Assembly (NCBI RefSeq): GCF_000016125.1
Contig: NC_009135.1
Span: forward strand, 682,001-746,000
DNA length: 64,000 bases
Direction of reading: 5' to 3'
Origin: Methanococcus maripaludis C5
GTDB lineage: Archaea > AGJL01 > Methanococci > Methanococcales > Methanococcaceae
Position 1 is the stretch's first letter; each line of letters begins with the position of its first letter. The notes below the pieces were generated by a model. That model ran no database searches. It was given only the letters and a program-made list of their open reading frames with translations, and was not told the origin of the DNA. Made by a program: the position numbers and the translations under genes. Of the stretch, positions 38,728-47,876 are shown piece by piece.

Positions 38728-40137
38728 TTATCCATCAATTTTTTTCTTAAGTATTTCGACAACGGTTGCAGGTTCTGCCCTTCCACGTGTTAATTTCATT
38801 ACCTGGCCGACTACTGAGTTCAATGCTCTTTGATTTCCAGATTTATAGTCTTCGATTGCTTTTTCACTGTTTTTAATAGCTTCTTCACAAGCTTTTTCAA
38901 GTTCACTTGTGTCTTCGATAACTGTTAAGCCCATTTCATTAATCAATTCTTTTGGAGTTTTTTCTCCTTTGTGTTCAACCATCTGCTCGATAATCGTTTT
39001 ACCGATTTTTTGGCTGATTGTTTTGTCTTTAATTGAATTGATTAATTCAACCATGTGTTCTGGCCTTAAATTTGTTTCAAAGAATTCTAATTTATTGTAA
39101 ACTAAAACTCTCTTCAATTCATTTCTAATCCAGGTAACTGCAAGCGAAATTCCATCCTTATCGTTTCCAAGTTCAGCTACAACTTTTTCGAAAACATCTG
39201 CAAGTTCTAAATCTGAAACTAAAACTTTTGCATCGTCTTCTTTTATTCCATACTGTTCAACAAACCTTTTTTCTTTGTTCATAGGAGTTTCTGGCATTTG
39301 GGCTTCTACTTTTTCAACCCATTCATTGTTTAAAACAATAGGCTGTAAATCAGGGTCTGGAATGTATCTGTAATCATCTGCAGTTTCTTTGCTTCTCATT
39401 CCTTTTGTAATCATTTGACTTTCCATGAAAGCTCTTGTTTCGAGTTTAATTTCTCCGCCCCTTCTGAGAACGTTTTTCTGCCTAATTAATTCATATTTTA
39501 AAACTTTGTAAACTCCCCTTATTGAGTTTACGTTTTTAACTTCAACCCTATTTCCCTGAATTCCGTTGTATTTAATAGATATGTTTGTATCGGCCCTCAT
39601 TGTACCTTCGCCCCTTAAGTTGCCGATATATCTAAATAATCTCAGTAACTGCCTTAAAAATTCTCTCGCTTCTTCAGGGCTTTTCATGTCTGGATCAGTT
39701 ACAATCTCAATTAACGGAGTTCCGCTCCTGTTGTAGTCAACAGTTCCAAGGTCAGGCTTGTACTGTCCGGGATCTTCCTCTAAGTGAACTTCAGTAATTC
39801 CCACACCTAAAAATTTACCGTGTTCTCCGATTGGAACAGATGTTTTTTGGTACCCACTTGGTAAATCTGGGTAGTTATAGTGTTTTCTCTGGAAATAGAT
39901 GTCTTTATCGATTACCATTTCACAGCCCAACATTTTTGCAACCATTATTGCCATATCGATTGCTTTTTTGTTTGGAGGCATTGGTTTTGCACCGGGGTGT
40001 CCTATGCATACTGGACAGATGTTCGTGTTTGGTTCAACGTCTTTGTAATTTGTAGGGCACTGGCAGAATAATTTAGAATTTGTGTCTACCTGTACGTGAA
40101 TTTCAAGACCGCATTTCATGGATAGATCTTCGCTCAT
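38728..40137 (-). CDS. gatB: Aspartyl/glutamyl-tRNA amidotransferase subunit B
   Basis: GatB, with GatA and GatC, converts misacylated Asp-tRNA(Asn) or Glu-tRNA(Gln) to the amide forms. The 469-residue protein shows KCGLEIHVQV, zinc cysteines in CQCP and CPVCIGHPGA, DLPSGYQ, HLEEDPGQ, DYNRSGTPLIEIVTDPD, and the YqeY-like C-terminal domain ending NSVVGQVMKLTRGRAEP. ATG 40137 follows GGTGAATAAA. Confidence 0.95.
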   Translation of the reverse strand: MSEDLSMKCGLEIHVQVDTNSKLFCQCPTNYKDVEPNTNICPVCIGHPGAKPMPPNKKAIDMAIMVAKMLGCEMVIDKDIYFQRKHYNYPDLPSGYQKTSVPIGEHGKFLGVGITEVHLEEDPGQYKPDLGTVDYNRSGTPLIEIVTDPDMKSPEEAREFLRQLLRLFRYIGNLRGEGTMRADTNISIKYNGIQGNRVEVKNVNSIRGVYKVLKYELIRQKNVLRRGGEIKLETRAFMESQMITKGMRSKETADDYRYIPDPDLQPIVLNNEWVEKVEAQMPETPMNKEKRFVEQYGIKEDDAKVLVSDLELADVFEKVVAELGNDKDGISLAVTWIRNELKRVLVYNKLEFFETNLRPEHMVELINSIKDKTISQKIGKTIIEQMVEHKGEKTPKELINEMGLTVIEDTSELEKACEEAIKNSEKAIEDYKSGNQRALNSVVGQVMKLTRGRAEPATVVEILKKKIDG

Positions 40138-40313
40138 TTTATTCACCCAAATAATAAAAATAAATTATTTTAACATGACGAGATTTTAAGAATAAACTTC
40201 ATTTCAAACCTAGATAAATATACTCTACTTTCTTTTTAAATTTAACTATAAAAAGATTTTTTAAGAGATATTATTTTAATCTAAAATCAAATGGCCTGAA
40301 TAAAAAAATATTT

Positions 40314-41180
40314 TTAAAGTATTCTTTCTATTGGAACGACCAAAATATCTCTTGCACCGAGTCTTTCGAGATTAGTGACTGTTTCAAAGACCTTATTTTC
40401 ATCAATTACTGCATTAATTGCAAGCATTTTATCATTTGAAAGAATCTCAGATACAGTTGGACCGCCCATTCCAGGAATTATTGATGTAATTTCTGAAACT
40501 TTGTCTTTTGGAGCGTTCATCATTATCAATCTTTTGCTTTGTGCGTAGAGTACACTTTTAATTCCTGAAAGAACTTGGTTTATTTTTGCACTTTTTTCTG
40601 GGTCATCCATACTTTTTTTGTTTGCGACAAGCCTTGTTGTTGATGAAACTACATTTTCTACTTCTTTTAACCTATTTAATTGAAGTGTTGTTCCAGTTGA
40701 AGTTAAATCACAAATTAAATCAGAAACACCGATAAATGGAGCAATTTCTGTTGCGCCGCTTAATTCAATAATTTCTAAATTCAATCCTTTTTTTTCCAAA
40801 TATCTTTTTGTAAGGCCTGGAAACTCTGTTGCAATTTTCATTCCATCTTTTACGTCTTCAATAGAATTTACGGTTGAATTTTCAGGAGCTGCAATTACAA
40901 GTCTCGCATTTCCAAACTTAAAATCTAAAAGCATTTCAAGTTCTTCTTCAGTATCTCGCTCAAGCATTAAATCGTATCCAGTAACTCCAACGTCAGCAAC
41001 ACCATCCCTCACAAATTCAGGAATGTCTTTTGCTCTTGCAAACATCACTTTTATTTCTGGGTCAACAGTTTGTGCAAAAAGGCTTCTCCCGTGTACGCTT
41101 ATCTTTAAACCTGCTTTTTCCAAAATTTCGTTTACAGGTTTTGAAATTCTTCCTTTGTTTGGCAATGCAAGTAAAATCAA
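40314..41180 (-). CDS. hisG: ATP phosphoribosyltransferase, long form
   Basis: HisG makes the first committed step of histidine synthesis from ATP and PRPP. The 288-residue protein is the long form with its own regulatory ACT-like domain (last 70 residues). Key parts are [50 protein letters not shown]. The start is TTG, five bases after GGTG. Confidence 0.93.
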   Translation of the reverse strand: MILLALPNKGRISKPVNEILEKAGLKISVHGRSLFAQTVDPEIKVMFARAKDIPEFVRDGVADVGVTGYDLMLERDTEEELEMLLDFKFGNARLVIAAPENSTVNSIEDVKDGMKIATEFPGLTKRYLEKKGLNLEIIELSGATEIAPFIGVSDLICDLTSTGTTLQLNRLKEVENVVSSTTRLVANKKSMDDPEKSAKINQVLSGIKSVLYAQSKRLIMMNAPKDKVSEITSIIPGMGGPTVSEILSNDKMLAINAVIDENKVFETVTNLERLGARDILVVPIERIL

Positions 41181-41274
41181 AATATCACCTAGAATTATGA
41201 ACGGTACAAAAGTTAAATCAAATAACTCAATTAATCTTAAAATTTAGTACGTTTTTCTGCATAAATAAGTTTGG

Positions 41275-41334
41275 TATAAGGGGAATTATAAGTATTGCTA
41301 TAAGAAGGATTGTAATATAAAGTATAAGGTATGA
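41275..41334. repeat. Degenerate 12-base tandem repeats with TATAAG
   Basis: TATAAG occurs at 41275, 41287, 41299 and 41323, a strict 12-base register with one worn unit at 41311 (TGTAATATAAAG). The repeats lie between divergent hisG and the UPF0058 gene. Their phase (about 1.1 helical turns) could place protein sites on one face of the DNA. Role unknown. Confidence 0.6.
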
Positions 41335-41402
41335 GTTTACACGTTAGATCTTTTATCGATATTTTTAATATAAGAATAAAGAGCAGAAACGAAACCTCTG
41401 AA

Positions 41403-41412
41403 AACTATATAT
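41403..41412 (+). promoter_or_regulatory. Probable box-A promoter of the UPF0058 gene
   Basis: ACTATATATAAT stands about 50 bases before the UPF0058 gene start, with the expected spacing for a methanococcal promoter; initiation would fall near 41432. Inferred from sequence only. Confidence 0.4.
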
Positions 41413-41458
41413 AATATGATGGTTTAATTTAATCCACAACAATTAAAAGGGGGAACCA

Positions 41459-41815
41459 ATGCATAAAGAACAACTGATGGAACTCCACCAATTTTTCGTA
41501 CACGTCTTCAAAGAAATGGTCCCGGAAGGAAGAGACTGTGTTTATTTGAAAACTTACGAAGAACTAGACGTAAAGCCCCACCATATCCACAAATTAAAAA
41601 CAGAACAAAGGGCCGCTATTTTTTTACTTGCTGCATGCCTTGCAGAAGGATTATCTGAAAGAGACAATTCAATCCCCGAAAACCTATCAAAAAGATTATC
41701 GGAAAACGCTTTTAAATACATAAACATGCAATCTGAGAAATATCAGAATTTAAAGGATGTTAAAAACTCGATTGATGTCCAATGCAAGCGCGAAAACGTA
41801 AAAAACACAGTTTAA
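41459..41815 (+). CDS. UPF0058 family protein
   Basis: The 118-residue, mostly helical protein matches the archaeal UPF0058 family: MHKEQLMELHQFFVHVFKEMVP, then YEELDVKPHHIHKLKTEQRAAIFLLAACLAEGLSE. Small helical proteins of this family are widespread in euryarchaea and have no known role. A strong ribosome site AAAGGGGG precedes the ATG, which suggests high expression. The adjacent cca gene is separated by 55 bases. Confidence 0.75.
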   Translation: MHKEQLMELHQFFVHVFKEMVPEGRDCVYLKTYEELDVKPHHIHKLKTEQRAAIFLLAACLAEGLSERDNSIPENLSKRLSENAFKYINMQSEKYQNLKDVKNSIDVQCKRENVKNTV

Positions 41816-41870
41816 TCTGTTTTAAATATATTTCATAGTTATTTTTAAATTTTATTTTCAGGTGGGTATT

Positions 41871-43205
41871 TTGAAAAAATTAAATATTAACGATTATAAC
41901 GATATTTTAAACGAAGTTTTAAACGATATCCGTCCAACAGAACTGGAAAAAGATAAATTAAAAGTATTTTCGGATAAAATAATCGCTAAAATTAAAGATA
42001 TTTCAAAATATCCTGTTTTAGACATCATTCAAGTCGGATCAACTGCAAGAGATGCAAATTTAAAAGACGATCATGACCTTGACATTTTTTTAAGATTTGA
42101 AAAGGAAACCGATCGAGATACGTTAAAAGAATCTGGCTTAAGAATCGGAAAAGAAGTAATTGATTATTTCAATGGAAAATCTTGGGTAGAATACGCTGAA
42201 CACCCTTATGTTTCTGGAGAAATTGAAAAATTCAATCTAGATATTGTTCCGTGCTACGGCATTGAAAACTGCGAAAAAATAATTTCCGCAGTTGACCGGA
42301 CTCCTCTTCATAACGAATTTTTGATAATGTCTTACAAAAATAAAAATTTATCAGATGATATCCGTCTTTTAAAAAAATTCTTAAAAGGTCTTGGAATTTA
42401 TGGTTCTGACTTAAAAACTGCTGGTTTTTCAGGATATCTGTGTGAACTTTTGATATTAAAATACGGCGGATTTTTAAGCCTTTTGTCTGACGTAAAAAAT
42501 TGGAGACCGAATAAATCAATAGTATTAAACGAAATTTACGAAATGTATGATTTGAAAAAAGAACATGAATTTTTAAATTTTGACGATTCCTTAGTCGTAT
42601 ATGATCCGGTTGATTTAAACAGAAACGTTGCAGCAGCGTTAAATGAAGAAAACCTCTGCAAATTTATATTTTATTCAAAGATGTTTTTAGAAAATCCTTC
42701 AAAAGAATTCTTTTATGGATTTGATAAAAAAATTACAGATTTTTTAAATATACGAGAACGAGGATATTTATTAACTTTAGAAATTTCAAGGCCCGAAAAT
42801 ATCGTTGAAGATGTAATATACCCGCAAATGGAAAAAATACAAAAAAGCATCAATAAATTAATTAAAGAACATGATTTTGAATATATAAGATACCAAAATT
42901 TTGCAGATGAAAATACGTGTTATCTATCTTGGGAATTTTTAATTCATGAACTTCCAGATGTAAAAATAAGAACTGGCCCCCCAGTATACAGCGAACCGGG
43001 AGTAGTGAATTTTATAACGCATAACGAACATTATTTTGTTAAAGGCTGCAATGTTTGCGCATACAAAACCAGAAAATATAAAAACATACAAATACTATTC
43101 GAAGATATTGTTAATGGGAAATTGAGGAAGATTATAACATATCCTAAGTACGTGTGCCCTGAAAATGCGGAAATACGATTAGGTACTTTTGTCGAGAGGA
43201 CATAA
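41871..43205 (+). CDS. cca: CCA-adding tRNA nucleotidyltransferase (archaeal type)
   Basis: Archaeal CCA enzyme adds the 3' CCA to tRNAs without a template. The 444-residue class I enzyme has the polymerase motif QVGSTARDANLKDDHDLDIFL (about residues 54-74) and the catalytic third acid in KFNLDIVPCYGI. I favour the TTG at 41871 as start: AGGTGGG lies about six bases upstream, and the preceding GTG at 41862 is part of that ribosome site. Confidence 0.92.
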   Translation: MKKLNINDYNDILNEVLNDIRPTELEKDKLKVFSDKIIAKIKDISKYPVLDIIQVGSTARDANLKDDHDLDIFLRFEKETDRDTLKESGLRIGKEVIDYFNGKSWVEYAEHPYVSGEIEKFNLDIVPCYGIENCEKIISAVDRTPLHNEFLIMSYKNKNLSDDIRLLKKFLKGLGIYGSDLKTAGFSGYLCELLILKYGGFLSLLSDVKNWRPNKSIVLNEIYEMYDLKKEHEFLNFDDSLVVYDPVDLNRNVAAALNEENLCKFIFYSKMFLENPSKEFFYGFDKKITDFLNIRERGYLLTLEISRPENIVEDVIYPQMEKIQKSINKLIKEHDFEYIRYQNFADENTCYLSWEFLIHELPDVKIRTGPPVYSEPGVVNFITHNEHYFVKGCNVCAYKTRKYKNIQILFEDIVNGKLRKIITYPKYVCPENAEIRLGTFVERT

Positions 43206-43217
43206 TTTCGGGATAAT

Positions 43218-44648
43218 ATGGACAGTAGTGTCTTGATTAAGGAATGCAATGATTTTTTAGATTGTTTATCAAATTTTGGAGATAAATTAAAAGATTTCGA
43301 CTCCGAAAAAGAAGATAGTGTAAACTTTATATGTGAAACTCTCGAAAATAATTTAAAAATTTTAGAAAACTTTAGAGAAAAAATGGAACTTCAAGGATTT
43401 GATACGCCATACATCGGTGTCGGCCGGTTGAAAGGGGGAGAAGACGATGATATTTACGAAATAATCAATTATTCATCGTATCTTAGAAGAATGGTCGATG
43501 AAAAGAAAGGATCGCTTGAAAGAGTAAAATACGCAATAGTTTCTCATAAAATTGCTATTGGAAATATTCAGGAAGACTTGGGAAACAAAAAAATACTTTC
43601 CTACCTATCATTTGATGGATCATATAAGGAAATGCTCTCTAAAATTCCTCCTTTTTTTATAAAATCATACAAAAGAATTTTAACCGCTTTTGAAACCGAA
43701 GGAAAGGGCATTTTAAGTTCGATTACATTATCTCTCGTTATTTTAGAAAATGGAAAAAGAAAATTTAAACGAATAAAAATAGAAGAAGAAGATTACGAAG
43801 GATATATCAAAAAAACATTTGGTGATGCGATAATCACATCACTTAAGAAAAATTATTCGAAAAATAAACTCTTAAATGACCAGTATGTCAAAAAAACACT
43901 TTCTTTGGCATATTTAAGTGCGTACGCTGATGAAATAATTGAAAAAATTGATGAAAAATTAAAAGAGAAACTTTCAGATGAAGAAAGATGCATTGTTAAA
44001 AAATACCGTATGATATGCAGTGATTTTAAAAGTGATGACTATGAAAGCGGCGTAATTGATGTACGTGCGATGGAAGAAACTAAACTTAAAAAAATGAATT
44101 TAAAAATTGATCTAGAAGACAAAGGATTGTATAGAAATGGAAAACCATTAAAAAAGCTTAAAACATCACTTGAAACGGAAGATGAAATTTTTGAGAATAT
44201 TTCTTTAGAAGTGCCCCTTAAAAATCTCTCAAAAGACCTTTTAACGTACTATCTAAAAAAATCAGCTGATGAAAGAACCAGATCAAATCAGTTCCCATCA
44301 ATACTTGTTACTCCATCTTCTGCACATTTGAACTGGTTAGTTGTAGAAAATATCGAGCCTAAAAAAATACTTGATTTGAAATTTTTACTCGAAAAAGAAC
44401 TTCCAAAGTACGAAATACCCCTAAAAAACCTCGGCGGGGTTTCAACCTACCTCCTTTACGATTGGGATATTGTAGAGTCTTTTGGATTTGAAAAAACGGA
44501 AATTGAAGAGATATTAAAGTTAATGGCTGCGATGAATGACGTTAAAGAACTTTTGAAAGATAAAATAGATGTTAAAAAGTTCGAAAAATACAGTAAAATT
44601 AAAAAAGATAAAACTAAAAACTTTTTAAACGCACTTGGAAAACTTTAA
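43218..44648 (+). CDS. DUF530-like conserved protein
   Basis: The 476-residue protein appears to match DUF530, a family I associate with methanococci; the name is from memory and the function is unknown. The first 100 residues are helical (coiled-coil-like), a middle part is lysine-rich, and the C-terminal third has LVTPSSAHLNWLVVENIEPKKILDLKFLLEKELP. It follows cca by 12 bases and precedes cbiB by nine, so the three are probably co-transcribed. Confidence 0.6.
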   Translation: MDSSVLIKECNDFLDCLSNFGDKLKDFDSEKEDSVNFICETLENNLKILENFREKMELQGFDTPYIGVGRLKGGEDDDIYEIINYSSYLRRMVDEKKGSLERVKYAIVSHKIAIGNIQEDLGNKKILSYLSFDGSYKEMLSKIPPFFIKSYKRILTAFETEGKGILSSITLSLVILENGKRKFKRIKIEEEDYEGYIKKTFGDAIITSLKKNYSKNKLLNDQYVKKTLSLAYLSAYADEIIEKIDEKLKEKLSDEERCIVKKYRMICSDFKSDDYESGVIDVRAMEETKLKKMNLKIDLEDKGLYRNGKPLKKLKTSLETEDEIFENISLEVPLKNLSKDLLTYYLKKSADERTRSNQFPSILVTPSSAHLNWLVVENIEPKKILDLKFLLEKELPKYEIPLKNLGGVSTYLLYDWDIVESFGFEKTEIEEILKLMAAMNDVKELLKDKIDVKKFEKYSKIKKDKTKNFLNALGKL

Positions 44649-44657
44649 GGTTAAACA

Positions 44658-45578
44658 ATGATAAATCCAATTTACTTAATTTTAGCAGATTTTTTCGATA
44701 GATACATCGGAGAACCTCCAGAAAAAGTCCACCCTGTCATATTTATCGGAAAATTAATCATCTTTTTTGAAAATGTCTTTAAATCAACCAATTCGATAAA
44801 TAAAAGTAGAGACTTACTTTTTGGTTTTTTCAATGTTATTTTGGTTTTAGCAATAGTATTCTTCATGGCTTACGAAATAGAACAAGTTATAAACTCGATT
44901 TCAAATTCATACATTAGAATTTCTCTTTATTCAATAATTCTTTCGTTTTCAATCGGGCACAAATCATTAATTGAATTTTCAAAAGCACCAATAAGATATA
45001 TTGTAAATAATGATATAGATGGTGCAAAAAAATCCGTTCAGTGCGTTGTAAGCAGAAATACAAGTGAATTGGGCAAAAAACATATTTTGTCTGCCTCAAT
45101 TGAAAGTGCATCAGAAAACATTACTGACAGTATCATTGCACCGTTAATTTATGTTGCGATCTTTGGACTTCCAGGGGCTTTTTTGTACCGCGCAGTTAAC
45201 ACGTTTGATGCAATGATTGGCTATAAATCAGAAAAATATCTATATTATGGAAAAACTGCCGCATACCTTGATGATATTTTAAATTTTATTCCGTCAAGAA
45301 TTGCTGGAATGCTTTTAATAATAACCGCACCATTTTACGGAGGAAAAATAAAATCTGCATTTTATGGATTCTTTAAAGAGGGAAACAAAACCCCTTCACC
45401 AAATTCTGGATACACTATGGCAACAATTGCAAATTCATTGAATATGGGGCTTGAAAAGATTGGATGCTATAAACTTGGAAAAGGGGAAATAACCATTGAA
45501 AAAGCGTTGAATTCATTAAAAGCAGTTGATTATTCAGTTTTACTTTTTTTAATAATATATACTGTACTATTAATGTAA
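44658..45578 (+). CDS. cbiB: Adenosylcobinamide-phosphate synthase CbiB
   Basis: CbiB joins adenosylcobyric acid to aminopropanol phosphate, the step before CobY. The 306-residue membrane protein begins LILADFFDRYIGEPPEKVHPVIFIGKLI, and later has SRNTSELGKKHILSASIESASENITDSIIAPLIY, RAVNTFDAMIGYKSEKYLYYG and PNSGYTMATIANSLNMGLEK, all typical. Together with cobY and cobS in this window it covers much of the late cobamide pathway. Confidence 0.92.
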   Translation: MINPIYLILADFFDRYIGEPPEKVHPVIFIGKLIIFFENVFKSTNSINKSRDLLFGFFNVILVLAIVFFMAYEIEQVINSISNSYIRISLYSIILSFSIGHKSLIEFSKAPIRYIVNNDIDGAKKSVQCVVSRNTSELGKKHILSASIESASENITDSIIAPLIYVAIFGLPGAFLYRAVNTFDAMIGYKSEKYLYYGKTAAYLDDILNFIPSRIAGMLLIITAPFYGGKIKSAFYGFFKEGNKTPSPNSGYTMATIANSLNMGLEKIGCYKLGKGEITIEKALNSLKAVDYSVLLFLIIYTVLLM

Positions 45579-45663
45579 ATTAAAGTTTTAAATAATCTTT
45601 TAATTTTAAGAATAACTGTTTTAAAAAAGCATTGATATTTAAAAAAAGTTTTAATCAGACAAA

Positions 45664-46059
45664 TTATTTGCTGATAACTCTTGTGATTTTGTATCTGTCC
45701 ATTGCTTCGAAGTATTCTACTTCTACACCGCTGTCGATACCTTCAACATCTTCTGGCATTGGTAATTCTAATGTTTCGTAGGTTTCCATGTCCATGATTT
45801 GAACGTTCTCGCCCATAAGTGCTAAAACTTGTCCTTTTCTTTTGTCAATGAGGGGTACATCGATTCTTGAGCTTGCTGGCCCCACGTGTTCTTTTTTAAC
45901 TGATTCAAAGATACCCATTGCAACCAATCTTACCTTTGCACCACCGTGTTTTCCTGGTTTTGAGTGTGTTGTGTCCATAACTCTGCATGCAACACCGTCA
46001 ATAACAACGTACTGTCCTACTTTAAGAGATCCTAAATCAGAAGGTTTTGTTCCTGCCAT
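45664..46059 (-). CDS. Translation factor aIF5A
   Basis: The 131-residue protein has an SH3-like domain and an OB domain. The hypusine loop is STHSKPGKHGGAK, with Lys37 the probable modification site. aIF5A (EF-P homologue) helps the ribosome through slow peptide bonds such as proline runs. GGTGATATC precedes the ATG. It is convergent with cbiB. Confidence 0.95.
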   Translation of the reverse strand: MAGTKPSDLGSLKVGQYVVIDGVACRVMDTTHSKPGKHGGAKVRLVAMGIFESVKKEHVGPASSRIDVPLIDKRKGQVLALMGENVQIMDMETYETLELPMPEDVEGIDSGVEVEYFEAMDRYKITRVISK

Positions 46060-46201
46060 GATATCACCGTTTTAAGCTTGTAGTGTTTGAAATTATATAG
46101 CAATTATCTCAAATGCTATATAAACTATGTAGTCCTGAAAAAAGGCTTTCGAATAATATATTTTTATAATATATATAATTTTTTAGCATTTTGGTTCAAA
46201 T

Positions 46202-46954
46202 TCACTCGTATTTTGACATATACCCTCTTGGAGTAATCATCATGCCGTCGATAATTTTTGTATTGCTGTTTCCAACAACAAGGGTTGTACTCATGTCAAT
46301 ATACTGCATAAATTCGTCCAAATTATTAACAAGATTATTTATTGTAGTTATTTTGTATTCAAAATCGTTTCTTCCTGCATTTTTAACAATTCCAATAATG
46401 TAATCGATATTTCGGTCTTCAGAATAGTTCGAGATTATTTCAACAGTTTTTAAGAAAGGTTCTTTTCTTTTTTTACCCAGAGGATTATAAATTGCAAGAA
46501 CCATGTCGCTTTCTACTGCGCAATTTATTCTTTTTAAAATAGTTTCTAATGGCGTTAAAAGGTCGCTCAAACTAACAACTGCAAAATCGTGGTTTAAAGG
46601 TGCACCAAGTATTGATGAACAGACACCTGCAGAAGTAAGTCCGCTTACGACGTTTATTGTAACGTTGTGTAAATTCTTTTCATTCAATTCATATGCAAGA
46701 GATGCAAGACCATATATCGTAGCATCGCCGTTTGAAACAAGTGCCACATTTTTATTTTCAGCTTCTTTTAGGGCATATTCAACCCTTTCAACTTCTTTGG
46801 TCATGCCGCTTACGTAAATTTCTGTATCAAATCTTTCAATATATTTTTTGTATCCTGTATAGCATACAATTAAATCAACAGAATTTAGTGCATTTTCAGC
46901 TTCTTTAGTAAAATATTCCTCGTTTCCAGGACCGATACCAACAACATACAACAT
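46202..46954 (-). CDS. cobJ: Precorrin-3B / cobalt-precorrin-3 C17-methyltransferase
   Basis: The 250-residue protein is a tetrapyrrole methylase: MLYVVGIGPGNEEYFTKEAENAL at the start, CYTGYKKYIERF, the motif LVSNGDATIYGLASLAYEL, VVSGLTSAGVCSSILGAPLNHDFAVVSLSDLLTP and a C-terminal IIDGMMITPRGY. In the anaerobic route used by methanogens it contracts the corrin ring at C17 (CbiH/CobJ). It adds a ring-synthesis gene to the cobamide set in the window. Confidence 0.9.
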   Translation of the reverse strand: MLYVVGIGPGNEEYFTKEAENALNSVDLIVCYTGYKKYIERFDTEIYVSGMTKEVERVEYALKEAENKNVALVSNGDATIYGLASLAYELNEKNLHNVTINVVSGLTSAGVCSSILGAPLNHDFAVVSLSDLLTPLETILKRINCAVESDMVLAIYNPLGKKRKEPFLKTVEIISNYSEDRNIDYIIGIVKNAGRNDFEYKITTINNLVNNLDEFMQYIDMSTTLVVGNSNTKIIDGMMITPRGYMSKYE

Positions 46955-47333
46955 TTTATCACAGAATCAGTTAAAATACAGTTATAATTTTTAAAAACAG
47001 TTTATTTAGCGTTAGATTAATAAATGGTAGCTGTGTCAGATAGTGCTGATGTCTTCATCCCAAAATCATGAAAATCATGAATTTAGTCAGCGGGGGTAAC
47101 TGTCATCATACAACGTTATTGGTGTCATAAAAAACCCAATATTTGGCTACCATTGTTACCCGTATACTATTAACATGGAATATACTCTAAACATTTATAT
47201 ATTTTGTTAATAGTCGGACAATGGCTTACGGTTTTTTGATACCTCAAAAAAAATTAAAAACTCCTCCATGATACGATAGTTTTTTATAAAAAATAATTTC
47301 CAGAATAATATGGGGGAGGTATGAGGTGAAATT
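46955..47333. other. Intergenic stretch with several inverted repeats
   Basis: This 379-base gap separates the core chromosome from the integrase cassette. It holds AATGGTAGC (47023-47031) with GCTACCATT (47146-47154), GGGTAAC (47094-47100) with GTTACCC (47155-47161), ACTATTAAC (47166-47174) with GTTAATAGT (47206-47214), and a tandem AAAATCATG (47072-47089). A TATA-like TTTATATATT lies near 47193. It may hold recombination or regulatory sites for the nearby integrase. Confidence 0.5.
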
Positions 47334-47867
47334 ATTCATAGACATCACCTGTACTTCAAAAATGATGAAGAATTTGAATTTTTTAAAAAGATGTCAGAAG
47401 ATCTAAAATATACTAGCTTTAACGCATTTGCTAAAGCTGGAATGATCTACATGCACAAAAGTTTAAAAGATGAAACTTTTGACGATAAACAAATTTTAAA
47501 AGAAATTCTTTCGTTATTGAAAGATTTAAAAGAAAATGATTTTGAAAAACCTGTAAAAACAAAAAAAGTATCTGTAATTGACGACTTTAGAGAAAAACTA
47601 GAGAATACGCCAACAGATACGGAATATAATTTCATACTAAATTCAGTTTTAAATATCCTATCAACTGAATTTCCGCGATGGGTTGATATTGAAGACATAA
47701 TCCATAGAATAGGAATTGGAAATAACAACATGGCAATAGGTCTATTCCAAAACATGATTTTTGAGAATCAGGAATTTAAAAATCTAGTCGAAAGAAAGCA
47801 CCGCATGCTAAGAGCAAGAGATTCCGCACTACCTCATGAAAAATATCTTATGAAAATAAGTGATTGA
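47334..47867 (+). CDS. Ribbon-helix-helix-like protein upstream of the integrase
   Basis: The conventional start is ATG 47391 (158 residues), but the frame stays open upstream to a TGA at 47322. The extra codons encode HRHHLYFKNDEEFEFFKKM, which supplies the strand and first helix of a ribbon-helix-helix fold that continues as SEDLKYTSFNAFAKAGMIYM. GGTG at 47325-47328 lies five bases before ATT 47334, so an AUU start is plausible. The rest is helical with no known domain. It may regulate the integrase, which begins nine bases after its stop. Confidence 0.5.
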   Translation: MHRHHLYFKNDEEFEFFKKMSEDLKYTSFNAFAKAGMIYMHKSLKDETFDDKQILKEILSLLKDLKENDFEKPVKTKKVSVIDDFREKLENTPTDTEYNFILNSVLNILSTEFPRWVDIEDIIHRIGIGNNNMAIGLFQNMIFENQEFKNLVERKHRMLRARDSALPHEKYLMKISD

Positions 47868-47876
47868 GGTGTGTTT

